64,000 bases of DNA. Source: Agrypnia vestita. Lineage: Eukaryota; Arthropoda; Insecta; Trichoptera; Phryganeidae. Of this stretch, positions 23,325-34,270 are shown in pieces (position 1 is the first letter of the stretch; each line of letters starts with the position of its first letter). The DNA lies in NCBI GenBank assembly GCA_016648135.1, contig JADDOH010011028.1:22727-86726 (forward strand). Direction: 5' to 3'. The notes under the pieces were generated by a model. It searched no databases, was not told where the DNA came from, and worked only from the letters and a program-made list of their open reading frames with translations. The position numbers and the translations under genes were made by a program.

Positions 23325-24351
23325 GAATATTCATATAGAATAAAGAAAATAAATATTTAGTGGTGTTTACCAAGTCGTGTTTTATTTAATTATGAATATT
23401 TATTGTGATTCATAATTTATTTGAAAACTTTAAATTTTTTGATGATGTTGAAATTAGTAAATCATTTTTAAATGAATTCAAAATCATTTAAATTTTTATT
23501 GATTTTTATAAACTGCCCTTTTTAAATTTTTTGTAGAAAATTGATGTTGAGGAATTGGAGGTAATATCTTATTATTGGTGATTAACAGGGGCCAAAGTGA
23601 GAGGGCCGTCAGCGGGTGTCGAGGTGAGAGACTGGACGAACAGAAAAGATCGTCAGGGAACATGTGAGGACCATCCTTCAGTTGGCAGGAGTACGACTAA
23701 AGAAATCATCCCGTCAGCACCAGCAGTGCCATCGGATGTAGTGATTCAGTCAATTGAAAGGTGTCAACTTTCAACAAATTGACTTTCCTGAAACTTCATT
23801 TACTCCATTCATATTTGGAATAAAAATTGTGTATATTCGAAAAGGAAAACAGTCGTAAAAAAAAAACAGTACAATCATTGTATTTTGTATAGTTATTGTA
23901 TATAAAAATGTGAGTTTCTCAATACAACTAATTTGGTTTTAAAAAAAAAAAAATTCTAGTGAGTAACTAATATTTAAATCTTCCTAAATTTTAGAAATAA
24001 ATGTGTAAAATGAAAAGGGTAACTGTAATATTATGAATAACTTTATAGAAGCTTTAACTTTATAGAAGCTTTAATGTCATGATCTCTCAGAAGTTTTTAG
24101 AAAATAAGTTAGGTGAATCCGAAATATAAAAGTTATATTCTCAAAATGTATGAGACGATGCGAAAGTTGTTTTATCTAAATTATGGTTTTTATTTATATT
24201 TTGTTTTTTTAAATACTTCATAAGTCGTTTGTGTAATCAACATTATTTTCAAAGAAAAAAATGTCTGCTTGTTTGCAAAATATATTAAAGTTGTACTGTC
24301 CATGTCCAGATAATGAATGTGGACAAGTAATGGGAGATTACTAATCCGATA

Positions 24352-24577
24352 TGAACAGCATTTCTAGATTTAGAAAAGGCGTATGATTGAGTCTCACATC
24401 AGTTACTATGAAGTGTCCTACAGGAATATGGTAAAGACGACAATCTATTAAGATAAATCCAAGCCTTATATACGGAAAGTAAATTTTGTGTCAGAATAGT
24501 AGGTCGCTAATCGAGCGAATTTATCATCAAAACAGAGCTCAGACAAGGATGTCCAATGTCGTCTATCTTATTTACCT
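24352..24577 (+). pseudogene. Non-LTR retrotransposon reverse transcriptase fragment
   Basis: A single frame reads AFLDLEKAYD, then VSHQLLWSVLQEYG, and ends LRQGCPMSSILFT, which are consecutive blocks of the LINE reverse-transcriptase palm and fingers. Three in-frame stops interrupt it, there is no frameshift, and neither the catalytic FADD-type block nor the endonuclease is present. It is an old fragment cut at both ends. Confidence 0.85.
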
Positions 24578-25884
24578 ACCTAGGTAATTTTTTGTCGTGT
24601 TTATAGACGATACATTTTTCTAAATAATTCCAGATCAAAAATATCATTTTTATCTGCAAATACAAAAATATAAAATAAATAAGGATTTACCTAGTTGGGT
24701 GAGCGAAACATATCATTAACGGTTTATTTCTTTATAAAAGTAAACAAACATTTTTGTTAAAAATTCTTCAGAAATCCTTAAATTATCCAAAAAAAAGGAA
24801 TTTATTTAATTATCAAGAGATAAATAATTTAATAAATTCATATAAATAAATTACAGTTTCAAAAAGTATGGACACAAATGAAAAGTTTATGAAAACACGA
24901 TCGATTTCTGTTCTTAAGAATTTTTTTTTGGCAAAAAATATAAAAATGTTTCATATTTAGAATAGTTTCTGAACAAGGATTTTTTATATATATTTATTTA
25001 TGTCTTTATTCTAGTTCTCAAAAAAAATATAAAAGGATATGGTATAAATTTAAATAATTGAGTCCAAAAAATATGTACTAAGTATATATTAAAAATGTTA
25101 AGAATATGTTGTGTAGAGAATTATACAACACATTACATTATAAGTAAATGTCAATTATTATTCTTGGTGTAAATTCATTGTAACAGTGTAAAAATGTTAA
25201 TTAAGTGTGCACTATTCCATACCTCATTGTAATTCTTGTACTTCTAATGAAAAAATAATATAATACATGTTGTGGACCACTAGTTTATTCTTCATATCAA
25301 TTTCATCAATGCTGCAAAAGAAAGATTATTTCTCACACATCCCTCTTTTATCCTACATACCTCCATAATAGTGTATTAGACATTTGTAAAACTTCAACTG
25401 TGAATGTGTCTGTGAAATATTATAAAGTAGTACCAATGGATTTATTATTTTAAACGTTGTTAATACACTCCTAATCTAATACCATCTCAAAACATTATTC
25501 TAGTTGAAACTAGAACACATATTGCAAATTCTAAATTATGTGGTATAAATTGGATACATATTATATTTTTAAATTGTTAAAATTTCATAGCCAAAGATAC
25601 AAACAAACCAATACAAATGACTAATTTTATAATATTTCAGAAAAAAAAATCTGTTACATTCTAATGGATTTGCTCAAATTTTCCATGTTATTTATGAATT
25701 GATGTACTTGTATAATTAACTTCATTTTTTGATGAATGATTCGATTATAAATAAGGTAAATAATAATAATAAAATATCAATAAAGTATTGAATACTAAAA
25801 ATGTGAATTTTATTGAAGCATTAAAATATAGTTTAGAATTTATATTTTTTTTAAAAAAGGATATGCGAACATGGAATGCGTGTC
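24578..25884. other. No gene seen
   Basis: Very AT-rich DNA downstream of the LINE fragment. Neither element ends nor exons were recognised. Confidence 0.4.
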
Positions 25885-26022
25885 GCATCAATATTCTTAC
25901 TATTCTCAAAAAAAGCCAAACGCTTGTTCTATGAGAAAAGGACTAAATTGATGGTGACCTGTAATGGGGCTCGAACCACTGACCACCAGATCATGATCAT
26001 TACACCAACAAGCTTCTCTAAT
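25885..26022 (-). mobile_element. tRNA-derived SINE, copy 3
   Basis: On the minus strand the head has TTGGTGTAATGATCATGATC and GTGGTTCGAGCCCC (B box), then ACAGGTCACC, CCTTTTCTCATAG and AAGCGTTTGGC. The order of blocks equals the copies at 9985-10132 and 20541-20690. Confidence 0.6.
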
Positions 26023-26239
26023 ATGCTTTATATGAATATGCTCCACATGTGTTACGCCATATCTTGTTTTTATTGTTAACATTTTTTTGTTTTTTAATCG
26101 TTTCTCGCAACCTTTATAACATCTGTAAAATACAATCGTCAGTAAAGTAGTTAAAAAAAGATTTTGTCACCTAAAATAAAGCATTGATAAAATACAAACA
26201 CATTAAGACATATAAAAGTTATAACTGCATATTATTAAA

Positions 26240-26332
26240 ACTTATATATATATATATACGTATAGATAGATATATTATATATTATATATTAGATACTTAC
26301 TATATTATATATCTATATATTATTAGAATATA
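26240..26332. repeat. (TA)n-rich tract
   Basis: Impure TATA/GATA microsatellite. It continues at 26580-26627 and 27166-27200, so the two fold-back elements at 26333-26543 and 26628-27165 are set in one TA-rich stretch. Confidence 0.8.
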
Positions 26333-26543
26333 TGTAACAAAAGGAAACTCTGGACTCCAATCGCGTTTTCTGTAAATTGGTCTCCGCGAAACGGGTGCGG
26401 CTGAGTCCGTAAACTTTTGAGGCCTTTTTAGCCTTGACAATGGCACGTGACTTACACGTGTCGAATAACGTCGCCTTGTCTTATCAACGGAGACCATTTA
26501 CAGAAAAACTGCGAGGGGAGTCCAAGAAGTTCCTTTTGTTACA
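26333..26543. mobile_element. Fold-back element in (TA)n (211 bp)
   Basis: TGTAACAAAAGGAAACTC and the following GGACTCC, TTTTCTGTAAAT and TGGTCTCCG blocks are repeated inverted at the right (CGGAGACCATTTACAGAAAA, GGGGAGTCC, TTCCTTTTGTTACA). Arms are about 65 bp around a GC-richer centre. TA flanks are consistent with insertion at TA. Confidence 0.7.
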
Positions 26544-26595
26544 TACAATAACGCTCGCGGGAAACCTCAAGCAAAAACTATATAGATATATATAG

Positions 26596-26627
<32 letters not shown>

Positions 26628-27165
26628 GGGTTATTTGTTAAAACATTAATAACCTCGAGGTCTATTACTCTTGCCTCGATTATGAGTCGAAAGTTCAAGC
26701 AATTAGACCTAATATTCAAAGTTAAGGAGCATGCGACATCAAATTTGCATATTGTTTTTCAATATTTTATGGACTTTTTTTTTGTAAAACGTTGGACTAT
26801 TCATCTACAGAACTTATATCGCGTGTGGAAATTCATTCCCTTTTAATACAAGTCAAAGATAAAAAAATTAAAAACCTTCCGAATTCATGGAAAAAACATT
26901 CCCATGGCATTTTTTTCAGGGTTTTTATCATTTTATTTAACTTGTATTGAAACGAATGAATTTTTCGTAATTGATATTAGTTACTGTAATGATAGTCCAA
27001 CATTTTACAAAAAATAAGTCAGAAATGTTGAAAAAAAAATGCAAACTTTGATGTCGCATATCTCCATAACTATTAATATTAGGTCATGATAGCTTGAACA
27101 TTTTCGACTCATAATCAAAGCAGGAGTGTAGTCCTGCGAGGTTATTAATGTTTTACAAATAACCT
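26628..27165. mobile_element. Fold-back element in (TA)n (about 538 bp)
   Basis: AGGGTTATTTGTTAAAACAT and about 190 further bases (GATTATGAGTCGAAA, GACCTAATATT, GCGACATCAAA, GTAAAACGTTGGACTAT) return inverted in the right half. Only about 140 bp in the centre are unpaired. No long frame of its own is recognised; the 112-codon minus frame across the right arm is incidental. Confidence 0.75.
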
Positions 27166-28138
27166 TGTATATATAATATATATAATATATATTATAATAT
27201 ACTAGCTGATTAGCCCGGCTTTGCTCGGGACCATAATTTAGTAAGCATAGAATTTGTTGACGTCTCTTTTTTACTAGTTTCGGCATCTGTGATTGGAACC
27301 ATCTTCGCATTACCAAAACATCAACAGATATTTTAGCGCACAATCATAACACTCTAGAGAGAACCATTCAAAACTTTCTAGAGCATTCCGAAATCTTATA
27401 GAACTTTCTGGAATCTTCTAGAACTTTCCCTTTCCAGAACCTTCTAGAGCATGATAACTCTTTTTGGAACCTCTAAACCTACCGGCGCACTCCCCCACTC
27501 AGTTTGAAATCTTATAGATCTTTCTGATAGCCTGTAGAACTTTTTCCTTCCTTTTTAGAGAATTCTCGAACCCTCTAGAACTTTTCGGAACCTTTTAAAC
27601 TCACCGTCACACTCACTTTCTCCATCCAGAACTTTCTAGAGCATTCTGGAACCTTATTTTAATCTTCTGGAACCTTCTAGACTCACCGACTCACTCCGCC
27701 ACTCAGTTTGGAACCTTTTAGAAAGTTTTTGAATTTTGTCTTTCCAGAACCTTCAAAAGCATTCGAGAACTTTCATGAACGTTATGAAACCTTCTAGACC
27801 CCCAGACACACTCCACCTCACTGTTTGTAACGTTAGAGAACTTTCTTTAGAAGAATAAAGAATCTTCTAAAACGTTTTCCTTCCAGAATATTCTAGAACT
27901 TTTTCAAACGTTCTGGAACTTTCTACAGTCACCGACACACTCCGCCACTTGGTTTGGAACCTTATAGAACATTCTAAAATCTTCTAGAACATTCTCCTTT
28001 CAGAATTTTCTGGAGCTTAATCTAAAGTTCTGAAATCTTTTGGTCTCACTGACATACTCCGTACGCAGTTTACAACCTTATAGAATATTAGTGAATACTC
28101 TAGAACGTTGTCTTTCCAGAACTTTCTATAGCTTTATC

Positions 28139-28156
28139 GAATGTTCTGGAACCTTC
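28139..28156. promoter_or_regulatory. Perfect four-unit heat-shock element in the array
   Basis: GAA 28139, TTC 28144, GAA 28149, TTC 28154: no mismatch to GAAnnTTCnnGAAnnTTC. Three-unit perfect sites are also at 28244-28256, 28566-28578 and 28970-28982. Confidence 0.65.
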
Positions 28157-28789
28157 TAGACTCACCAACACTCTTTGGAATCTTATAAAACCTTCTTGAA
28201 CGTTTTCCTTCCAGAACCTTCTAAAGCATTCGAGAACCATCATGAACATTCTGGAACCTCTAGACTCACTGACACACTCAGCCACTCAGTTTGTGTACTT
28301 ATAGAACTTTCGAAAATCTTCTAGAACCTTTTCCTTCCAGAATTTTCCAAAGCTTTATCGAACGTTCTAGCACCATCTAGATTCACCGGCATAACCGCCA
28401 CTCAGTTTGGGACCTTATAAAACCTTCTTGAATATTTTCCTTCCAGAATCTTCTAAAGTATTCGAAAACCATCATGAACACACTCCGCCACTCAGTTTGT
28501 GATCTTATAGAACTTTCGGAAATCTTCCAGAACCTTTTCCTTCCAGAATTTTCGAAAGCTTTATCGAACGTTCTAGAACCATCTAGACTCACCGGCATAC
28601 TCCACCACCTAATTTGGAACCTTATAGAACTTTCTGTTTCCAGAAACTTCTAAAGCATTCGAGATCCTTCATGAACGTTTTGGAACCTTCTGAACACATC
28701 GACACACTCCGCTGCTCAGTTTGGAACCATATAGTATTTTCAGTAATCTTCTAGATCATTCTCCTTCCAGAAATTTCTAGAGCTTTACC

Positions 28790-28807
28790 GAACGTTCTGG
28801 AACCTTC
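28790..28807. promoter_or_regulatory. Second perfect four-unit heat-shock element
   Basis: GAA 28790, TTC 28795, GAA 28800, TTC 28805. It occupies the same place in its unit as the site at 28139, which shows that the motif belongs to the repeat consensus. Confidence 0.65.
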
Positions 28808-29455
28808 TAAACTCACAGACACACTTCGCCATACTGTTTGGAATGTTAGAGCACTTTCAGGAAACTTTTAGAACGTTCTCCATCCGGAACATTCTTGAAC
28901 TTAATCGAACGGTCTGGAACCTTATAGTCACAGACACACTCCGCCGCCAGAAATTTCTAGACCTTTATTGAACGTTCTGGAACTTTTTAGCCTCACCTCG
29001 TAATTTGAAACATTATAGAACTTTCAGGAATCTTCTAGAAAACTCCCCTTCCAGAACTTTCTAGAGCTTTACCAGACATTCTGAAACATTTTTGACTCAC
29101 CGGTACACTCCGCCACTTAGTTTGGAAACTTATAGAACTTTCGTGAATATTTTACAACATTCTCCTTCCAGAACTTTTTAGAATGGATTTTTCCGGAACC
29201 TTGTAGACTTACCGTACCTATTGACACAGTCGGCGGGCCCATTCTGGAACAATCTGAAGCTTTAGCGCCCTTCCCAAAACAAAACAACGTGCTGGAAAGC
29301 ACATTTTCATCACCCGCTCCCACCCACGCTTAGCCACCCCCACCAAACTGGGACATTTTCGATGTGACACCAAGGGCTCTCTACCACCATAACTATCAGG
29401 GGGTGGTAGTGTCTGGTTGTGGAGAAAACTTGGCGGATAGGGAAACACGGGTTTC

Positions 29456-29625
29456 AACTCGTTGTGTTATGGTTTGGTGGCAAAGCAGTCGTGGGGGCGT
29501 TCCGCGGGTTTGTGTCCCCGGGTACTCGCCTACTACGGCCGTTCAGAGTTTTAACTCGTTGTGTTATGGTTTGGTGGCAAAGCAGTCGTGGGGGCGTTCC
29601 ACGGGTTTGTGCCCCCGGGTACTCT
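29456..29625. repeat. 97-bp tandem duplication
   Basis: AACTCGTTGTGTTATGGTTT starts at 29456 and again at 29553, followed by GGTGGCAAAGCAGTCGTGGG and CCCCGGGTACTC in both. The GC-rich units lie directly beside the Helitron's 5' side and may belong to it. The open frames across it are a by-product of the repeats. Confidence 0.8.
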
Positions 29626-29813
29626 ATGAATGTATATTTTCATACAGATGTGCCCCCGTTTACTGGAAAAAGGCAAAATTTTTCAATTTGTCTAATTCAA
29701 AGAAAAATAATATATTTCCATCAATATGAATGTATATTTTCGTAACAATGTGCCCCAGTATACTGGGAAAAGGCAAAATTTTTCAATTTGTCTAATTCAA
29801 AGAAAAAATCTTG
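29626..29813. repeat. 100-bp tandem duplication
   Basis: ATGAATGTATATTTTC starts at 29626 and 29726, followed by GGCAAAATTTTTCAATTTGT and CTAATTCAAAGAAAAA. The period is exactly 100 bp. It adjoins the 97-bp duplication, so two different periods are stacked. Confidence 0.85.
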
Positions 29814-30482
29814 GTGAAAAATTGTCTATGGTTCGCGTCATATATATTATAGATAAAATTATTGAAATGTCAAAACGTATGGAAAATCTCCAAACTTTAA
29901 AGTGTAATAACTTTTTAAATACTTACGACCACCAAATTTTGATTTCAGCTTTGCCATCAGGGCACTTAGCTACACTAGGATACTTATTTTTAAGAAAATC
30001 GAGTGAGGCCATAAAGTAAAGTTTAGCCCATTTTCTTTAATTTCCCGATCAAACAAAACAGCATGCAGTGAAGCAAACGTTCTCCATCACTCGTTGACCT
30101 TGACATCGTTTTTTAATAACGGTAAAAAATATTCCAAATAAAATGCCAAATTCACAACCCTCATAATCCACTGGTAACAAAAAATACGTGTTTTCTGTAA
30201 TGGGCTTAGACGCAAACTGTAAATATTTATTACTTTCTGGTCTCCCTAATAATGAGATTACATTTTGTCTATATTGTTATCTATAATATAGTAAAATTAA
30301 ATTATCTTAACATTTTTATACTTACTTTAATAATTATTAAGGATACTTACCCATAAGTAATCAATTATTTAAGTGGCAACAAAAAAAGAATTTAACTTCA
30401 TTTAATTTTATTTTTAATCGATTTAATCTCCATCGTTATCTAAGACCTTTAGCCATCTTGTTGGTAGACTTTTAAGAAAAAT

Positions 30483-30749
30483 ATGCTTCTAGGTGTTTTT
30501 AAAGCGTCATTATCAAACCCTACCGGGCGCCCACTTCGATCGCTATCAGTCAAGTCAAAATCACCATCGAAAATTTTTCTAAACCAACGTTGGCGTTATT
30601 TACTTTCAATACGTCTCCATACACATCTCTTTGTATACATAGAAATTTTCCTCCATACAAATTTTCTTTGTTGCAACCGTTGCATTAACACCCGATATAA
30701 AATGAAACAGCATGCAATGACGTAAATGATCTTCAGTTATCAGTGATCG
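30483..30749 (-). pseudogene. mariner-type transposase fragment
   Basis: On the minus strand the N-terminal region reads EDHLRHCMLFHFISG then ATVATKKIC, and after a short insertion and a frameshift QRWFRKIFDGDFDLTDSDRS and GRPV follow. The 'QxWFxxFxxGDFxLxDxxRSGRP' run is diagnostic of mariner transposase DNA-binding domains. The catalytic D,D domain is missing. A second trace of the N-terminus (HCMLF) is visible on the minus strand near 30060-30095. Confidence 0.8.
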
Positions 30750-31789
30750 CCATTTTACCTGCAACAGAGTAATAAAAAAAATTAAAATTAATTGTCACAA
30801 GTCACAAGACCACGGATTATAATATTACGTATAAAACACGTCTTTACACGTTCACTTTACTAAGCTTGATTGAAGCAAACATTCCACACCAAAAATAATT
30901 GGTTATTTATGGGTACACCTATTACAACTATAATTATCTATATTTACTTTAATAATTTTAGTTCAATAGTAATCAACCGCTCGATATAATCTCAGTTGTA
31001 CTTTATTGAAATTAAAATGAGAGTTTAGTAAATTATTTTATTTAGGATACAAAATGTTACGAATTTCGTTTAAACGATGAAACATCCCTTATTTGAGCTG
31101 GGCGCTCCCCCGCGTGCTTGCCGCGCTCGGCAGCCTTGATTAATCTTAATGGTGGCTTTCGTGGGCGTTATTTAGACATTGTCATTCTCCGGACAGCACG
31201 AAACAAAGAGTCGTGACAGAGCGGCAGTAAATCTAAAGCGCTAGGAGAGGCTTGACCACCTGGCGTGACATTTTTTGTCATTTTTAGAGGTTACCGAAAA
31301 CCCATACTTCATTTGTTATTATGTGGACATATACATGAAATTAACACCATGTTTTTTAAGAGAAGGTTGAAACAAGTTGTAGTAGAAATATGTCAGTGTA
31401 AGATAATCGTATTATTTGTTCATATTTATGTACTGATTGATAACGAATAATATACTTATTAATTACTAGCTAATGAATATATTTTGACACCCCAGTTCTA
31501 TCTTGTCGTAAGGTCAAAACAACAGTTTTGTGAAAAGTTTAAAATTGATTTTCCAACTACAGGAAACAATATTATTGTTTTTCGAGTAAATGATAATGTT
31601 CTATTTTTTTATTACCTATGTCATTTGTAAGAGAAAAATAATATGTACCAAGTACCGTTTTTTATTGTTTTTATATTAAAGTTTGATACAAATTTAAGAC
31701 ACATTGCGACGACAACCGACGGTATGACAAAATGGATTTGAAATATCTGTTAGTATTTAATGGAAAAAATATGTAATTGAAATGTTTTT

Positions 31790-31850
31790 TACTCCCTTTA
31801 TATTAACTCGTGAGGTCTGCTTGCTTGCTTGCCGGCTTGCCGTCAACAAA
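31790..31850 (+). repeat. 'ACTCCCTTTC' repeat family, copy D (5' stub)
   Basis: ACTCCCTTTATATTAACTCG and TGCTTGCTTGCCGGCTTGCC match the start of the family; the copy is lost after about 60 bp. Confidence 0.6.
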
Positions 31851-31967
31851 AACATTGAATCAAATTTTATTATTGTTCGATTCAAAATAACAGGAAAAAA
31901 TTGTTTTCATTTCAGTACATATATAGATTGTAAATACTTGAGCGATAATGAAACCAATTTATGACAC

Positions 31968-32527
31968 TCTACCAAAAAAAACTAACTAACCATCACGCCG
32001 TTTCCCCGAAGGGGTAGGCAGAGGGGATTGAACGCCACACTCTTCTATCATGGCACACTACTTTAGATTCGGTCACATTCATACATCTTCTCATACACGT
32101 TCTGCGGTTGTTGCGGCTTTTAACAGGGCCATTCTCAAATACTTGTAGTAGCTGATCGTGCCAGATCTTTCGCGGATGCCCTCTATTTCTGTTGCCTTCA
32201 ACACTCGCCTCATATATTTTCTTAATCATCCTTTCCTCGTTCATACGTTCCACATGATCAAACCATCTCAGCACTCCTTTCTTTATTCTATCTATCACAC
32301 TACAGCCAGCATTGCATTCACTTCTAATTTGTTCATTCCTCACTCTATTGACCAAGGATTTTTCACACAAGCATCTTAGTGATCGCATTCCACCGCATTC
32401 AGTCTACTTTCATTCCCCTTTTGCCAATTCCAGGCTTCACTTCCATACATAAGGGTTGGCACTAAAACGCCATTATGTACCGCTAGTCTTGTTTCCTTTG
32501 ACAGATTATTGGCCATAATTGCATTGA
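31968..32527 (-). pseudogene. Non-LTR retrotransposon C-terminal fragment with TTAG tail
   Basis: The minus strand reads NAIMANNLSKETRLAVHNG and LMYGSEAWNWQKGNESRL, shifts frame near 32390, then runs 131 codons from RSLRCLC through VIDRIKKGVLRWFDHVERMN and GHPRKIWHDQLLQVFENGPV to VWRSIPSAYPFGETA and a stop. These blocks are the end of an endonuclease-reverse transcriptase polyprotein. A TTAGTTAG microsatellite and a T-rich run form the 3' tail. The copy is 5'-truncated and carries one frameshift, so it is relatively young but dead. Confidence 0.85.
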
Positions 32528-33270
32528 CACTTTACCAGAAAATATCAATAAAGAAATACTAAATAAAAAATTATAATTATTATAATTTTATTATAATAGA
32601 ACATTTTCGTATGAAAATTAAATTAGTTCATAATACATACTACAAAATAGAACTGACCAAACACTGATATTTCAGCACAGAATTGATATTTTAAAACATA
32701 CGACAAATTGAAATTATGTACCAACAAAACTTAAGTAGGTACGATAAAATGGATTGGAGCGATTTGTAGATCAAGTCTCAAAGCCTCACACCATCACAAT
32801 AAGTCAAAAACGACTATTTTGACCTTACGACAAGATAAAACTGGGGTTACGATTTATAACTAGCTATAATCTTTTCTTTAAGTACTTAAGATAAACAATA
32901 ATAAAGTTATTAGAAACACTATAGATTTATTCTCAAAGAATGAATGAATTAATTGAAAATCATAAAAATATGTAATTTGTCAAAATTTCAAATGTCGGAG
33001 ATCTAAAACTGCCCGTCAATATTTTTTAGGTTTTTTACCATCAGAAGCCCGTCATTATGCCAGTTTTGAGTGCTATTGTATACTATTTTATGTTTTTATT
33101 TTCAAAGAATGAATATAAAAAAATATTTATTTTTTCAAAATTTCAAATCACCAATTAGGACTTTTTCACAATTATTCTGTTATTTTATAGCTAGCATAAC
33201 ATAAAGTGTAAAAAAAATTGAAAAAAAATTCTCGGTACAAACGAAAAATCTAGTGCGCAAGATGGCGTAT

Positions 33271-33573
33271 TTACTCCCTTTCTTTTAACCCGTAGCGTCT
33301 GCTTGCTTTTCTGACGAAAAAACTTTGGAACGATTTTTAACCCTTTTTCCGTGATCCAATCGAGTTGAAACTTTGCAAGCAGACTCGTGGCGACGATAAA
33401 AATGATCTAACAAATTTTTGTTTAAAAAAATTTGATAAATAGACTATAATTTTGGATTTTTCGAAATTTCAAATACAAATGATTAATTAGCCCTACGCGT
33501 GCATAGGCACGAAACATGATTCAATGAGAAAGGGAGTGTAATAAAAACTTGGTTTTTATGGGTTAGTTTTTTT
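33271..33573 (+). repeat. 'ACTCCCTTTC' repeat family, copy E
   Basis: Starts TTACTCCCTTTCTTTTAAC, contains CCGTGATCCAATCGAGTTGA and ends GAAAGGGAGTGTAATAAAAA plus the TTGGTTTTTATGGGTTAG hairpin tail. Both ends are clean, which makes it the best reference copy for the family. Confidence 0.7.
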
Positions 33574-33654
33574 ATTAATTGAAATATTCTTTTCAATACT
33601 TGTAAAACCCTTGTATTTAAATTAACACAATACTAAATTATATGATATATACTT

Positions 33655-33726
33655 CTTGAGGAAGACTCTTGAGGAGGCCAAGACCCCACCAGGGGTTGTA
33701 GAACCAAGAGTAATGATGATGATGTG
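33655..33726 (+). repeat. Possible non-LTR 3' tail with (ATG)n
   Basis: GAGGAGGCCAAGACCCCACC is followed by GGGGTTGTAG and ends in AATGATGATGATG. This resembles 3' ends of RTE/CR1-like elements that end in short microsatellites. No coding part is attached. Confidence 0.35.
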
Positions 33727-33881
33727 TTTCTACACTACACACGCGTGAGTTATTTTGTATTTGTTTTTGTTACTATTACTGTATTGGGTATAATTATGTA
33801 TCGGGTATAATTACTTACATATTATAATAATAAGGAATTTAAAACTATACTTTGTACAAGGTTTTGTTATAAATTTTGCAG

Positions 33882-33940
33882 TTGAAGAAGCTGTTTGAAG
33901 CTTCAACAATTAACGAGCACGTTGTAGAAGATGTACATAG
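33882..33940 (+). CDS. Possible small internal exon, unidentified
   Basis: A short open stretch of 59 bp is bounded by a good acceptor (AAATTTTGCAG, ending 33881) and a donor (ATAG|GTAAAA at 33941). It reads LKKLFEASTINEHVVEDVHR without stops and looks like an amphipathic protein segment. No partner exons or family were recognised. A chance pairing of splice-like sites is a real alternative in DNA this AT-rich. Confidence 0.2.
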
Positions 33941-34270
33941 GTAAAATTAAGGCATGAATGATATGTAAAGATACAAGAGTGTAACGTTCTGTCCTTCTAT
34001 GCTGTTGAATTAGTTTTTATTATATAACTCTTAATGTAAACCGCACCCTATTCAATACTGGTGTTATTGTATATTATTATATAATTCTGGTAAAATGTTT
34101 ATAAATCGAGCCAAAGCAAATACTTATAAGCTGATACTCTGAAATTATATTACGTAAGTACATACTATATAATCTCCGGACAAAGTAAAATTGACATTTT
34201 ATCTAGCCAATAAACTATGTATAACTTCTTCTTCAAATGTAGCATATTTATTTTGTGGTAACATAATTAT

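Larger units (their letters stand above)
23137..23395. mobile_element. Fold-back element with inverted hammerhead-like motifs
   Basis: Arms of about 110 bp (23141-23258 and 23280-23391) are inverted with scattered mismatches; TTAAATAAAACACGACTTG at the left matches CAAGTCGTGTTTTATTTAA at the right. Each arm, read from the centre outward, contains CTGA.GA (or CTGAGAA), a hairpin, GAAAC and TT-GTA. The AATAAAGAAAATAAATATTT between is poly(A)-signal-like. The arrangement recalls inverted pseudo-LTRs of Penelope-like elements. Confidence 0.6.
27350..29220 (-). repeat. HSE-type minisatellite, about 115-bp units
   Basis: The CCGCCACTCAG-like landmark recurs near 27490, 27695, 27810, 27940, 28056, 28280, 28395, 28487, 28602, 28709, 28828, 28938 and 29109, giving a usual spacing of 107-119 bp with one doubled and one halved step. 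Units differ by substitutions and short deletions. Nearly all the sequence between landmarks consists of GAA and TTC triplets spaced by two bases in alternating orientation. Confidence 0.85.
27202..29451 (-). mobile_element. Long Helitron carrying a roughly 115-bp HSE minisatellite array
   Basis: On the minus strand the 3' end reads CCCGAGCAAAGCCGGG (hairpin), CTAATCAG and CTAG (27205-27202) before T, a canonical Helitron terminus. The other side shares CCGTGTTTCCCTA.CCGCCA, TTTTCTCCACAACCAG and a GGTGG-rich block with the short Helitron at 3784-4340. Between them about 15-17 units of a minisatellite run from about 27350 to 29220. Each unit has the landmarks CACTCCGCCACTCAG, TTCTAGACTCACCG and TCCTTCCAGAA. 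The 5' end is uncertain and may lie beyond 29451, because the (TA)n start seen in the short copy is missing. No helicase frame is present. Confidence 0.8.

Noticed and set aside
29364..29745. 121- and 108-codon plus frames
   Set aside because: Their repeats of VMVWWQSSRGG and related text come from the 97-bp tandem duplication.
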